Source: Alphaproteobacteria bacterium (lineage in GTDB: Bacteria > Pseudomonadota > Alphaproteobacteria > Rickettsiales > JADKJE01). Taken from it: a stretch of 64,000 nt of DNA. The position numbers and the translations under genes were made by a program. Under the pieces are notes generated by a model. It was not told the origin of the DNA, did not search any database, and worked only from the letters and a program-made list of their open reading frames with translations. The DNA lies in the NCBI GenBank assembly GCA_016722515.1, contig JADKJE010000001.1:434001-498000 (forward strand), written 5' to 3'. Below, in pieces: positions 53,847 through 63,174 of this stretch (within the stretch, counting starts at the first letter, position 1; the number at the start of each line of letters is the position of its first letter).

Positions 53847-55331
53847 TCAACTTGCGTATTGCGGATAGAAGATACGGTGTTCTGGAAATTTAGCCATCAC
53901 CGTTGTTCCCAATCCTGGCGTACTTTCGATCACAAGCTTACCTTGATGCATTTCAAGCAGCATAATCGTCAGCGGTAACCCTAAGCCACTGCCATCATAG
54001 CGTTTAGCCATCCCTGATTCAACCTGCCCAAAACGCCGTAATGCTTTGGATACATCTTCCTTACTCATACCAATACCGGTATCTCTAATCACAATGCCCA
54101 TTTCAACTTTGCCGGAATTTTCAATTTCAACTTTGATCTGGATATTCACCTCACCACCTTCTGGAGTAAATTTAACAGCATTGGTTAGCAGGTTAATAAT
54201 GATTTGCTTAAATCGCAGGGGGTCAACAAATAAAAGTGGCAATTTAGGCTGAAATTCTGTCGTGATTTTAACTCTACCTTTAAAAGCCCTGTCCGCCACC
54301 AACTTGATACAGCGCATAATCACATCTGGAACACTCACATGCTCTTCGGTGATATCGATACTGCCGGCTTCGGCTTTTGAAAGGTCTAATATGTCATTGA
54401 TAAGATTCAATAAATGTTTCCCCGATATATTAATATCCATGGCATATTCAAGATATTTTTCATTGGTCAATGGCCCCATCATCTCGTTTTTAATAATTTC
54501 AGAAAAATTAATAATAGCATTCAAAGGCGTTCTGAGCTCATGACTCATATTTGCCAAAAATTCTGATTTTGATTTATTCGATTCTTCTGCGGTAATTTTA
54601 GCCTGGAGCAGTTCCTGGGTCCTTTCTTTCAACGCTGTATCCCGTTCCTCTACCTTGCTCACCATGGTATTAAAACTATCAACCAGGATTGAGATATCAT
54701 CATCCGAACGCGTACCAGGTGGCTTTTCAGCTCGAATCGTTAAATCACTGGTTTCAGAAATGCGTTCTGCGGTTTGAACCATTGAATGGATAGGCTTGGA
54801 GATTGTTTTTTGGAACCACAGTGCCAGCATATACGAAACAAATAACACGTTAAAAATAACAGCAATTACCAGTTCGATTTGCTTGAAAAAATAACGTTGT
54901 AACGGCTCTAAACTCTTTTCAACGAAGAGCATCCCCACCGTTTCATTATTAAGGGTCATTAATTCATAAATCTGAATAAAATTATCAGTGACTATAATTT
55001 TAGGAACCATGCCTATCGGGCAGGTTTGCCTTACGATTTTAGGATTAAAATAACTTGCATATACACGTCCATTATCGCCAATCACACACGAGCGCATAAT
55101 GGTTGGATCTTGAAAAAGCACTTGCAAACTTTCACTGGCAAATGCCCCCACATTTTGATCAGCAATAACACGCGCAAGTGTTTTAGCTTCGGTAATATAA
55201 TTCTCTTTTGCATGCTGGATCGAAATGCACAACATCAACGTCGCTGTCATAACGATGGCAAACGTGCTTACCGTCATAATAACAGCTAGAAGTCTTGAAC
55301 GAGTTGACAATTTAAAAAACAAGCTACCCAT
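53847..55331 (-). CDS. Membrane sensor histidine kinase, PleC/DivJ-like
   Basis: The 494-residue product has membrane segments at about 13-36 and 152-172, with a periplasmic region in between. A HAMP domain (about 172-225) and coiled coil lead to HisKA with His264 in SEFLANMSHELRTPLNAI and FSEIIKNEMMGP, a PleC/DivJ-type signature. The ATPase domain is complete (NLLTNAVKFTPEGG, DTGIGMSKEDV, GSGLGLPL). The architecture equals that of the kinase at 10385-11905. No response regulator is adjacent, so it is an orphan. Its role may be cell-cycle or envelope signalling; the partner is unknown. Confidence 0.92.
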   Translation of the reverse strand: MGSLFFKLSTRSRLLAVIMTVSTFAIVMTATLMLCISIQHAKENYITEAKTLARVIADQNVGAFASESLQVLFQDPTIMRSCVIGDNGRVYASYFNPKIVRQTCPIGMVPKIIVTDNFIQIYELMTLNNETVGMLFVEKSLEPLQRYFFKQIELVIAVIFNVLFVSYMLALWFQKTISKPIHSMVQTAERISETSDLTIRAEKPPGTRSDDDISILVDSFNTMVSKVEERDTALKERTQELLQAKITAEESNKSKSEFLANMSHELRTPLNAIINFSEIIKNEMMGPLTNEKYLEYAMDINISGKHLLNLINDILDLSKAEAGSIDITEEHVSVPDVIMRCIKLVADRAFKGRVKITTEFQPKLPLLFVDPLRFKQIIINLLTNAVKFTPEGGEVNIQIKVEIENSGKVEMGIVIRDTGIGMSKEDVSKALRRFGQVESGMAKRYDGSGLGLPLTIMLLEMHQGKLVIESTPGLGTTVMAKFPEHRIFYPQYAS

Positions 55332-55555
55332 GCACCCACAAACTTATAAGTTTCTTTAGCACATCATTCACCGGCCCTACTTAGAATTGATAAGGATAAT
55401 GCGCCTGGTGTATTTTAGCTGTATATTGATCGTTTAGAAAGAACTTTGTTGAAATTTTATGACAAAGCACTGATTCTTTAAAGATTTTTAACTGTATTTT
55501 TTCAGGATAAGGGAAGCCAAACAAAATTTAGTTGATTAAGGAATGTACCATTAAC

Positions 55556-55585
55556 TTGCACCTCAGGGGCACTTTGATGTATAAT
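55556..55585 (+). promoter_or_regulatory. Promoter of the tolQRAB operon
   Basis: TTGCAC (55556-55561) and a perfect TATAAT (55580-55585) are spaced by 18 bases, 28 bases ahead of the tolQ start codon. A Shine-Dalgarno sequence AAGGAA follows. Confidence 0.6.
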
Positions 55586-55612
55586 CAATCCAACTTTACA
55601 TAAGGAAACATT

Positions 55613-56362
55613 ATGGCTACTCCTACCCCTATTGAATCTTCTCATCTTTCTGCCGTAGCAGGATCCAGTGTTAATCACGGTGCTGCGGACATGTCATTTC
55701 TAACAATGATTATGAATGCGGATATTATCGTTCAATTCGTGATGTTGCTACTCATCATTAGCTCTATCTGGTCGTGGTCTATTATTTTCGATAAATATAT
55801 GCGTTTTCGTACGCTGAAAGATAAAACATCAAAATTTGAAAAAGTTTTCTGGTCAGGCCAACCACTGGAAAATCTTTACGAAAGGGTTAAAACCTTTGCT
55901 GACAATCCCTTTGCTATGGTATTCGTTGCTGCTATGGAAGAATGGAAACGAAACAATCAACCCATGCAGCAGGATTCTGCACTTCGTTCAGGGGTTAAAG
56001 AGCGCATCTTTCGCGCAATGCAGGTGGCTACCAATCGCTCACTTGAACGTATCGAAAAACGGTTGAGCTTTCTGGCAACGGTTGGATCGTCTGCTACTTT
56101 CGTAGGATTGTTTGGTACCGTGTGGGGTATTATGAACAGCTTTAAATCGATTGCTGTCGCCAACAACACAAGTCTGGCAACTGTGGCTCCTGGTATTGCT
56201 GAGGCTTTGTTTGCAACAGCCGTCGGCTTATTTGCAGCTATTCCAGCGGTTGTGTTCTATAATATGTTCAGTAACGAATTAAATAAATTTATCATTCGTT
56301 TAGAAAATTTTACCCATGAGCTTGGCAGTTTATTGTCTCGTGATATTGACCAAAACCGATAA
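55613..56362 (+). CDS. tolQ: Tol-Pal system proton channel TolQ
   Basis: The 249-residue product has a first membrane segment (about 36-58) and the paired channel helices with SFLATVGSSATFVGLFGTVWGIM and ALFATAVGLFAAIPAVVFYNMF, the MotA/TolQ/ExbB signature. TolQ and TolR use the proton gradient to drive TolA during cell division. It is the first gene of the operon; tolR follows 17 bases later. It is somewhat longer than E. coli TolQ at the N-terminus. Confidence 0.97.
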   Translation: MATPTPIESSHLSAVAGSSVNHGAADMSFLTMIMNADIIVQFVMLLLIISSIWSWSIIFDKYMRFRTLKDKTSKFEKVFWSGQPLENLYERVKTFADNPFAMVFVAAMEEWKRNNQPMQQDSALRSGVKERIFRAMQVATNRSLERIEKRLSFLATVGSSATFVGLFGTVWGIMNSFKSIAVANNTSLATVAPGIAEALFATAVGLFAAIPAVVFYNMFSNELNKFIIRLENFTHELGSLLSRDIDQNR

Positions 56363-56379
56363 ACATTGAGAGATCCAAT

Positions 56380-56820
56380 ATGTCTATGCAACTTCCTTCT
56401 GGCAGCGTTAGTCGACACAATCGGCATACACACCATTTAAGTAACGAGATTAACGTCACTCCAATGGTCGACGTAATGCTCGTACTTCTGATTATTTTCA
56501 TGGTAACGGCGCCTATGGTTGTGTCCGGCGTAAAAGTAGATTTACCAGACTCGGCTGCCAAAACCATTCCCGAAAAAACTGATCCACTTGAAATTTCAGT
56601 TACATCCAAGGGGAAAATTTACCTTCAGGATACACAGATACGCTTCGATGAACTGGTTCCCAAATTAGAAGCCATTACCAAGGCCAATACAGAAACCCGA
56701 ATTTATATCCGTGGTGATCGCAAAGTCAATTATGGTATTGTTATGCAGGTTATTGGCGCTGTTAATGGTGCCGGCTTCAATAAAGTAGCCCTGTTAACTG
56801 AACCTAAACAGAACAACTAG
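56380..56820 (+). CDS. tolR: Tol-Pal system protein TolR
   Basis: The 146-residue product has a single membrane segment (about 27-50) with the proton-path aspartate Asp31 in INVTPMVDVMLVLLIIF, followed by a periplasmic ExbD/TolR domain (IYIRGDRKVNYGIVMQVIGAVNGAG). It couples proton flow with TolQ to TolA. It lies between tolQ and tolA with gaps of 17 and 14 bases. Confidence 0.97.
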   Translation: MSMQLPSGSVSRHNRHTHHLSNEINVTPMVDVMLVLLIIFMVTAPMVVSGVKVDLPDSAAKTIPEKTDPLEISVTSKGKIYLQDTQIRFDELVPKLEAITKANTETRIYIRGDRKVNYGIVMQVIGAVNGAGFNKVALLTEPKQNN

Positions 56821-56834
56821 TTAGAGACTTAAGC

Positions 56835-57752
56835 ATGGAACGCAACCTCATTTATTCGTTATTGCTCCATGCCATTGTGCTTGTGTTTCTTATCTTCAAA
56901 CTTCCATTCATTGAAGACAAAAAAGATATTACCGACGCTACAGCCTTCACCGTTGAATTAGTTCCTATTTCACAAATCACTAATCTGCCAAGTCAACCTA
57001 CGCCGCCCAAACAGGAAGTGAAAGAAGAAAAAAAGCTCAAAAAAACAGAACCTAAAAAAGCACCACCCAAACCAAAACAGGCTCCTCCTCCGCCTCCATC
57101 GGCCAAACCCGCACCTAAGGAAACCAAGGTTGAGCAACCTAAACCTAAAGAAAAAGCCGAAGTTGCTAAACCTGAAGAAAAAAAGGAAAAGCCTAAAGAG
57201 GAAAAAAAGGAACCACCTAAAAAGGAAACTGAAAATCGTGAAAAGGTCGATAATGAATTCGATAACATGATGAAAAATTACCTTAAGGATACCAAGGAAC
57301 AACAGCCGGATAAAAAGCCAAGCCCTCCTCAGCCACAAGCACAGCCTGCCGCAGATCCCTATGAGCAAATGAAGGCCGCGATTGCTCAGGATGCTTTAAA
57401 TCCTTATAATCCTAATATTCCTGTGTCTTTGAGTGAAAAAGATGGTCTCCGTCAGCAGTTTTACGAATGCTGGAAACCACTGGTTGGTTCAAAGCAAGCA
57501 GACTTATTATCTGTCAAAGTAGAAATTATTCTTGATCGAACCGGTTATGTGCGCAATTATAAGGTTCTAACACTATCTCCCCCACCAGGAGTTGATCCCA
57601 CCTTGTATGGTGCGGCGCAACAACGTGCGATTATGGCTATTCAGAATGACGCCTGTCGTAAGTTACGCCAAATTCCATCACAAGAAAAATACGGTGGTGA
57701 TAATGGCTGGTGGAGAATTGAGCTAAACTTTGACCACTCTATATATTATTAA
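56835..57752 (+). CDS. tolA: Tol-Pal system protein TolA
   Basis: The 305-residue product has an N-terminal membrane helix (about 4-22, YSLLLHAIVLVFLIFKLPF). A Lys/Pro/Glu-rich region follows (about 50-180), extended and rigid-looking, shorter than in E. coli. A C-terminal domain (about 200-305) ends in the TonB-like fold with CWKPLVGSK and DRTGYVRNYKVLTLSPPPG. TolA spans the periplasm and links inner and outer membrane through TolB and Pal. Confidence 0.93.
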   Translation: MERNLIYSLLLHAIVLVFLIFKLPFIEDKKDITDATAFTVELVPISQITNLPSQPTPPKQEVKEEKKLKKTEPKKAPPKPKQAPPPPPSAKPAPKETKVEQPKPKEKAEVAKPEEKKEKPKEEKKEPPKKETENREKVDNEFDNMMKNYLKDTKEQQPDKKPSPPQPQAQPAADPYEQMKAAIAQDALNPYNPNIPVSLSEKDGLRQQFYECWKPLVGSKQADLLSVKVEIILDRTGYVRNYKVLTLSPPPGVDPTLYGAAQQRAIMAIQNDACRKLRQIPSQEKYGGDNGWWRIELNFDHSIYY

Positions 57753-57767
57753 GCCGATGAGGACTTT

Positions 57768-59123
57768 ATGAATCTATCTAAACACCTAATGCTCAAAACA
57801 TTCTGCTTTCTTTCACTTGCTACCGCCATCGTGTACCCACAACCGTCACACGCTGTATTGCGTATTGATATTACGCAGGGTAAAATTGAACCGTTACCGG
57901 TAGCCATCACCGATCCGGTTGCAGGCCTGCCTAGCGATAGTCAGATGGGAAACGACATCATGAATGTTGTTAAAGCCGATCTTAAACGTTCTGGGCTCAT
58001 TGCTCCGATTGATAAAGGAGCCTTCATTGAGCATATTACCTCTATCAATACCTATCCCAACTTTCCAAGCTGGAAACGTATTAATGCAAATGCTTTGGTT
58101 ACCAGTTCGATTTCTACATTTGTTGATAAGTCGGGTGAGCCTGCCATTAAAATGGAATTCCGTCTATGGGATACCAATGGTGAAAAACAGCTTGATGCAG
58201 CGTCACAAGTAACCAAGAGGGACAATTGGAGACGCCTAGCGCATAAAATCGCGGACTCAATCTATTCAAAATTAACGGGAGAACAACCTTATTTTGATTC
58301 ACGTATTGTTTATATTGCTGAGTCTGTTGCTGGAAATCGCAAAGTTAAACGCTTGGCTATCATGGATCAAGATGGCGCTAACCACCGTTTATTAACAGGT
58401 GCTGAAACGCTCGTATTAACCCCGAGGTTTTCTCCCACCACCCATCAAATCACCTACTTGTCGTATGCCAATAACACGCCACGTGTTTATTTACTCGATA
58501 CCTTTACTGGACGTCAACGGTTAGTCGGTGATTTTCCTGGCATGACATTTGCTCCTCGTTTTTCTCCTGATGGAAAAAGCATTGTGATGTCAGTTGCCGA
58601 TCACGGAAACTCTGATATCTACAGCATGAATCTAGCTACGGGCCAAAGAATGCGCCTCACTAGCAGCCCAGCTATTGACACCTCCCCCTCTTACTCACCT
58701 GATGGGAAGCAGATTGTTTTCAACTCTGACCGTGGGGGCTCTCCTCAGCTTTATGTTATGAGTGCGAGTGGCGGCAATCAAACACGTATCAGCTTTGGTA
58801 ATGGCACAGCAGAAACTCCAGTATGGTCGCCTCGTGGAGACTTGATTGCATTTACTAAACGCTATCAAGGCGATTTCTATATTGGTGTCATGCGCCCTGA
58901 TGGATCTGGTGAACGTCTTATTACGCGTGGATTCCTCGTTGAAGGCCCAACATGGGCACCCAATGGCCGCGTACTCATGTTTACCCGTGAAGAACGCAAT
59001 CGCGGCAACTCGCCTAATTTAGCTCAGCTTTATTCAATCGATTTAACCGGTAATTTTGAGCAACGGGTTGAAATCCCCTACAGCGGATCAGATCCTGCCT
59101 GGTCACCACTATTACCTAATTAA
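57768..59123 (+). CDS. tolB: Tol-Pal system beta-propeller protein TolB
   Basis: The 451-residue product has a signal peptide (cleavage near SHA, about 30). The N-terminal D1 domain includes VADLKRSGLI-like VVKADLKRSGLIAPID. The C-terminal six-bladed beta-propeller has repeats of the FSPDGKSIVMS, YSPDGKQIVFNSDRGGSPQLY and WSPRGDLIAFTK type. TolB is periplasmic and links TolA to Pal. It is the last gene of the operon, followed by a strong terminator at 59176-59210. Confidence 0.97.
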   Translation: MNLSKHLMLKTFCFLSLATAIVYPQPSHAVLRIDITQGKIEPLPVAITDPVAGLPSDSQMGNDIMNVVKADLKRSGLIAPIDKGAFIEHITSINTYPNFPSWKRINANALVTSSISTFVDKSGEPAIKMEFRLWDTNGEKQLDAASQVTKRDNWRRLAHKIADSIYSKLTGEQPYFDSRIVYIAESVAGNRKVKRLAIMDQDGANHRLLTGAETLVLTPRFSPTTHQITYLSYANNTPRVYLLDTFTGRQRLVGDFPGMTFAPRFSPDGKSIVMSVADHGNSDIYSMNLATGQRMRLTSSPAIDTSPSYSPDGKQIVFNSDRGGSPQLYVMSASGGNQTRISFGNGTAETPVWSPRGDLIAFTKRYQGDFYIGVMRPDGSGERLITRGFLVEGPTWAPNGRVLMFTREERNRGNSPNLAQLYSIDLTGNFEQRVEIPYSGSDPAWSPLLPN

Positions 59124-59175
59124 ACGTTATGCGTCATCTTCCTATAGGGGAGATGTACGCATGTAAGCCACTACC

Positions 59176-59210
59176 AAAAAGGTGCAGCGTCAAAAATGCT
59201 GCACCTTTTT
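59176..59210 (+). terminator. Rho-independent terminator after tolB
   Basis: A perfect 13-bp stem, AAAAAGGTGCAGC (59176-59188) and GCTGCACCTTTTT (59198-59210), has a 9-base loop and continues into a T-rich run. It separates tolQRAB from pal, which must have its own promoter. Confidence 0.9.
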
Positions 59211-59392
59211 TTTGTTTATCTGTGGCATAAAATCAACAGTGTCAAAAAAAAATGATTTTGACGCACTTCTTGTTAGATCGCTCTTGCTATTTTCTGTCAT
59301 ATCGCTTTAATGTTACCATATCTATCTATGGAGCATTGTGCTCTTTAACAGGTAGGTGAATTACATCACTACTTATAATTTTAGGAGGCTTT

Positions 59393-59902
59393 ATGCGCAC
59401 ATCAAAGGTGCTTTTACCAATCCTTGCAAGCGTTCTTCTCGTTGCTTGTACCTCAACCAAAAAAACTGATTCAGTTGGAGCAAGTTCACCAAATGGTAGC
59501 GGAAACACTGGCGATTCGTCATCTGTTTTGGCTCCTTATCCTGGCGATAAAGCTGAATTAGGCAAAGACTTGCAAGACCGCGTATTTTTCGGTTTTAATT
59601 CTTCTGATTTAGACAGCACTTCTACTGCTATTTTAGAAAACCAAGCTCGTTGGTTGTCTGCTAACAAAAGCAAAAAAGTTGTTGTTGAAGGACATGCTGA
59701 CGAACGCGGAACCCGGGAATTCAACCTTGCTCTTGGTGAGCGTCGTGCCAATGCGGTTAAAGAATACTTAACTGGTCATGGTGTTGATTCTTCACGCGTA
59801 AAAACTATCTCTTATGGTAAAGAACGTCCTGCTGTTCAAGGTTCTAGCGAAGAATCTTGGGCTCAAAACCGCCGTTCTGTCTTAATCGAAGAGCAAAAAT
59901 AG
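59393..59902 (+). CDS. pal: Peptidoglycan-associated lipoprotein Pal
   Basis: The 169-residue product has a lipoprotein signal (LVAC, Cys19), a Ser/Gly linker and an OmpA-type peptidoglycan-binding domain (about 65-169) with FGFNSSDLDSTS, EGHADERGTREFNLALGERR and the closing RRSVLIEE. AGGAGG lies 6 bases before the ATG. Pal anchors the outer membrane to the wall and binds TolB. The next gene encodes a related protein. Confidence 0.96.
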   Translation: MRTSKVLLPILASVLLVACTSTKKTDSVGASSPNGSGNTGDSSSVLAPYPGDKAELGKDLQDRVFFGFNSSDLDSTSTAILENQARWLSANKSKKVVVEGHADERGTREFNLALGERRANAVKEYLTGHGVDSSRVKTISYGKERPAVQGSSEESWAQNRRSVLIEEQK

Positions 59903-59985
59903 TACTTGATAGTTGTATAACTTATAGTAAAATGCCGTCAGAGTTATAATGGATTCTTTAATTGTTAAAGACCTAAGGAGGTATT

Positions 59986-60594
59986 ATGCTAAAAAAACTA
60001 TGTTTGGTTTTCATGTTGTTGCTTACATTTTCTGCTTGTAAGTATGATGATGCAGAAGTAACGACAACTAATGTTCCGGGCATAGGCCGCCGAGGTCCCG
60101 AATCAGTTTCTGGTGTAGACCAGTATGCTGGGGTGGATGACGGTGGTGATTTAGCAAACCTTAACTCTGACGGTAACTCTGACGGGGCTAATACTGGGGA
60201 TGACAACGGCAGTGGCGATGGAGCCGGAGCCGGAACAGAAACCCAGGATTATTTTGCCTCACATATTGGCGACCGGATATTCTTTGCTCTAGATAGCAGC
60301 AACATTTCTTCCGAAGGCCAGGCGATCTTGAATCGCCAGGTAGGATACCTGAAGCAGCATCCGAATATTAAAGTAACGATTGAAGGACACGCTGATGAAC
60401 GTGGAACCCGTGAATATAACCTTGCACTTGGTGACCGCCGTTCGATCTCAATTAAAAACTACCTAACAGCACAAGGTATAGGTGAAAACCGTATACAAAC
60501 CATCAGTTATGGTAAAGAAAAGCCAGTGAAATTTTCCTCTGATGATACTTCATATGGCGAAAACCGCCGTGGTGTAACTGTTATAAGCAAATAA
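59986..60594 (+). CDS. Second Pal-like OmpA-domain lipoprotein
   Basis: The 202-residue product has a lipobox (FSAC, Cys18), a long Gly/Asp/Ser-rich linker (about 30-90) and an OmpA-like domain (about 92-202) with EGHADERGTREYNLALGDRR, close to Pal. AAGGAGG lies 6-7 bases before the ATG. It probably arose by duplication of pal and attaches the outer membrane to peptidoglycan. A longer acidic linker is the main difference. Confidence 0.93.
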   Translation: MLKKLCLVFMLLLTFSACKYDDAEVTTTNVPGIGRRGPESVSGVDQYAGVDDGGDLANLNSDGNSDGANTGDDNGSGDGAGAGTETQDYFASHIGDRIFFALDSSNISSEGQAILNRQVGYLKQHPNIKVTIEGHADERGTREYNLALGDRRSISIKNYLTAQGIGENRIQTISYGKEKPVKFSSDDTSYGENRRGVTVISK

Positions 60595-60661
60595 TTTGAG
60601 ATCATTGCCCCACCCTGCCCTCCAGAGGATGGGGTGGATGGGAAGTACGCAGCTCCTTTCC

Positions 60662-60689
60662 TTTACTTTCCTCTATTTTTTGCTATAAT
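60662..60689 (+). promoter_or_regulatory. Candidate promoter of cpoB
   Basis: TTTACT (60662-60667) and a perfect TATAAT (60684-60689) are spaced by 16 bases, 67 bases before the cpoB ATG at 60756. Confidence 0.45.
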
Positions 60690-60755
60690 CCTAGCTACTG
60701 GAAATATAGTTTATTACCAGGCAAAGAAAATACTTTGAATTATTATAGGTTTTAT

Positions 60756-61760
60756 ATGCGCTCTCCTGCAATCGTATTAAGTTCCCTCGTGTTTTGTCTT
60801 TTATTTTCAGTACCAGCTTTTTCAGCTTCTGATAATACAAAAGAAAGGCTTCAGCGCATTGAGCAGGACATGCTTGTGTTACAGCGTCAGTTCTATGGAC
60901 AGGACGCGTATATGATTAACGAGTCAGGCGGCCTTAATGCCACCAACGCACCGAAGCCGTCCCCTTATATTGTTTCTACGTCTAAATTACAGATTCAAAT
61001 ATCCGAACTCGAAGAACGCCTCCGCCAACAAACGGGTCAAATTGAAGCTATTCAACACCAAAATCAAGGACTTCAAGAACAGATTAAACGTTTAGCAGCC
61101 GATATGGATATCCGCTTTAAAACGCTCCAATCCATGCCACCTGTAGCTCAGCCCCTCCTCCCTGCACCTGCTGCCAATGCGGTTCCGCAGGCACCCCAAC
61201 CGGCCCAATCATCGCTTGCTAACCATGCGTCCACCACCAATTTATCGTCGGTAACTCCTGTGCCAACGTCGGCTACTAAACCTGCTCCAGCAGCCGCTAC
61301 GCCAACGAGCCCACAGCCTCCTGTTACAGGGATTCAGCCAGGAGCGCAAGGTAGTGCGACCAACGACCCCAAAGTAACCTCACCCGAAGCTAGTTATAAT
61401 TATGCCTTTAATCTATTGAGCCAAAATAAATTTCAAGAAGCACAATATTCGTTCAGAAATTTTATTCAGGACAACAAGAATCATCCGTTACTTCCTAACG
61501 CCTATTACTGGTTGGGAGAATCTTATTACGTTCAAAAAGATTATTCTACGGCCGCTGTACAGTTTTTGAAAGGATTTCAGGAAGCACCCAAAGGTCAGAA
61601 GGCTCCAGACAATATGCTCAAGCTGGGAATGTCACTCGGGAATGCAGGTAAAAAGTCAGAAGCCTGCACAACCTTTAAAAAGCTAAGCAACGACTTCAAA
61701 GATGCACCGGAAACGATTCTAGAGCGTGGCAAAGCAGAAGCAGAGAAAGTTGGCTGTTAA
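60756..61760 (+). CDS. cpoB: Tol-Pal cell division coordinator CpoB (YbgF)
   Basis: From ATG 60756 the product is 334 residues with a signal peptide ending near AFSAS. A coiled coil (about 85-125, ISELEERLRQQTGQIEAIQH) is followed by an unusually long Ala/Pro/Thr-rich linker and C-terminal TPR repeats (about 215-334, YNYAFNLLSQNKFQEAQYSF). CpoB trimerises in the periplasm and links Tol-Pal with wall synthesis in division. An upstream TTG (60735) could extend it but is unlikely. It closes the Tol-Pal cluster. Confidence 0.93.
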   Translation: MRSPAIVLSSLVFCLLFSVPAFSASDNTKERLQRIEQDMLVLQRQFYGQDAYMINESGGLNATNAPKPSPYIVSTSKLQIQISELEERLRQQTGQIEAIQHQNQGLQEQIKRLAADMDIRFKTLQSMPPVAQPLLPAPAANAVPQAPQPAQSSLANHASTTNLSSVTPVPTSATKPAPAAATPTSPQPPVTGIQPGAQGSATNDPKVTSPEASYNYAFNLLSQNKFQEAQYSFRNFIQDNKNHPLLPNAYYWLGESYYVQKDYSTAAVQFLKGFQEAPKGQKAPDNMLKLGMSLGNAGKKSEACTTFKKLSNDFKDAPETILERGKAEAEKVGC

Positions 61761-61781
61761 TATCCTCAACATGGCATCGTA

Positions 61782-63104
61782 ATGGGTCAACATCTCACCG
61801 AGACTTTTGATAACATTATCGACTCGTTATGTGGCGATGTTCAACACACTCCCCTTGCAGTGGCGGTATCCGGTGGTGCCGATAGTTTAGCGCTTGTCTT
61901 TCTTCTCAAACGATGGGCAGATAAAACCGGCAAAACAATACTGGCATTAACCGTCGATCACGCTTTAAGACCTGAATCCAACCAAGAGGCGCTCATCGTT
62001 GCCAAGCTGTTAAAGTCACATCACATTGATCATCATATTTTAGCCTGGGAGCACCCACCAGTTAGACATAACATACAGGCACAAGCGCGGGATGCTCGCT
62101 ATCAACTTATGTGTTCATGGTGCGCTGATCACAACATACCTATTTTAATGACCGCACATCACCGTGATGATCAGGCAGAAACCGTCTTATCGCGACTATT
62201 CAGAGGAAGCGGTGTCACAGGGATGGCCGGCATTCCCGTGGAATCAACGCGCTACGGCATTCGTATTATTCGCCCACTACTTGGAATCCCTAAGCAGCAA
62301 TTAAGTCACTATCTGTCCGAGAACCAGATTTCTTGGATTGAAGATCCCTCCAATGAAAATCTCCATTATGACAGGGTCAAAATACGCAAGCTACTCACGC
62401 ATCTTGAGCCCGATTTACAGGTGAGTACTGGCCTTATAAAATCTCGCCTCGCCGATCACGCCCGTCATATGGGCCGCGTTAAAGATTACCTTGAACAACA
62501 AACCGTTATGGCGCTCAAACCTGCGGAATTTAACCACGAATTTGGGTTTGCTTCTATTTCTAATAGCCATTGGTTAAGCCTCCACCTTGAAATACAATAT
62601 CGGGTTATCTCCTCACTCCTTAACCAGGTCAGTCATCAGGAGATCGCTCCTCGTTTTGATAGTTTAGAGCGGCTCTGTCATTCTTTTGCGAATGCTTCGG
62701 CACTACAAGCAACTTTACATGGGTGCATCGTTTATCGACATAAAGATACGCTCTATATAATCCGCGAACCTGCTGCAATTGCTTCTGTATCAATAGATAT
62801 ACCCACTCCCATTCAATGGGATAATCGTTTTCATCTCGATCTAGCATCTATCTCCTCTACTGATTTAGCTGAATCTAATATGGCTATCCATCCTCTGTGG
62901 CTCTATCGAAAGGCCATTCCTTTAACTGCTATGGAATCACTCACTTCGTTGAGAATAACCCCCAGCAATCGTCTTAATCAGTTAATATTTTCAGGGTTAC
63001 CTGTACTGACAGCCCTTGAAAAAATCGTAGCCATTCCCCATATAGGTTATTACGACTCTTTCCTAAATAAGGAAAATACAGTGTTCCAGGTTGCGTCACT
63101 TTAA
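61782..63104 (+). CDS. tilS: tRNA(Ile)-lysidine synthase
   Basis: The 440-residue product has the PP-loop SGGADS (30-35, AVSGGADSLALVFL), the substrate segment RDDQAETVLSRLFRGSGVTGM and the second family motif RPLLGIPKQQL. The C-terminal region is less conserved. TilS modifies C34 of tRNA-Ile(CAU) to lysidine so that it reads AUA, an essential step. It lies 22 bases after cpoB, and ftsH follows, a pairing common in bacteria. Confidence 0.94.
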   Translation: MGQHLTETFDNIIDSLCGDVQHTPLAVAVSGGADSLALVFLLKRWADKTGKTILALTVDHALRPESNQEALIVAKLLKSHHIDHHILAWEHPPVRHNIQAQARDARYQLMCSWCADHNIPILMTAHHRDDQAETVLSRLFRGSGVTGMAGIPVESTRYGIRIIRPLLGIPKQQLSHYLSENQISWIEDPSNENLHYDRVKIRKLLTHLEPDLQVSTGLIKSRLADHARHMGRVKDYLEQQTVMALKPAEFNHEFGFASISNSHWLSLHLEIQYRVISSLLNQVSHQEIAPRFDSLERLCHSFANASALQATLHGCIVYRHKDTLYIIREPAAIASVSIDIPTPIQWDNRFHLDLASISSTDLAESNMAIHPLWLYRKAIPLTAMESLTSLRITPSNRLNQLIFSGLPVLTALEKIVAIPHIGYYDSFLNKENTVFQVASL

Positions 63105-63110
63105 AAATGA

Positions 63111-63139
63111 TTGTTTCCTTTAACTCAAGTTCGTATACT
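63111..63139 (+). promoter_or_regulatory. Candidate promoter of ftsH
   Basis: TTGTTT (63111-63116) and TATACT (63134-63139) are spaced by 17 bases, 35 bases ahead of the ftsH start codon. Confidence 0.4.
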
Positions 63140-63174
63140 AATAGATAGACGTTATTATGGAGCCTCGTTCATAG

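Noticed and set aside
56970..57368. 132-codon hydrophobic minus-strand frame in tolA
   Set aside because: Antisense of the Lys/Pro/Glu-rich TolA linker, which necessarily reads Phe/Leu/Arg-rich on the other strand.
60605..60640. Possible terminator after the second pal-like gene
   Set aside because: CCACCC and GGGTGG can pair, but the stem is short and no T-run follows; not strong enough to annotate.
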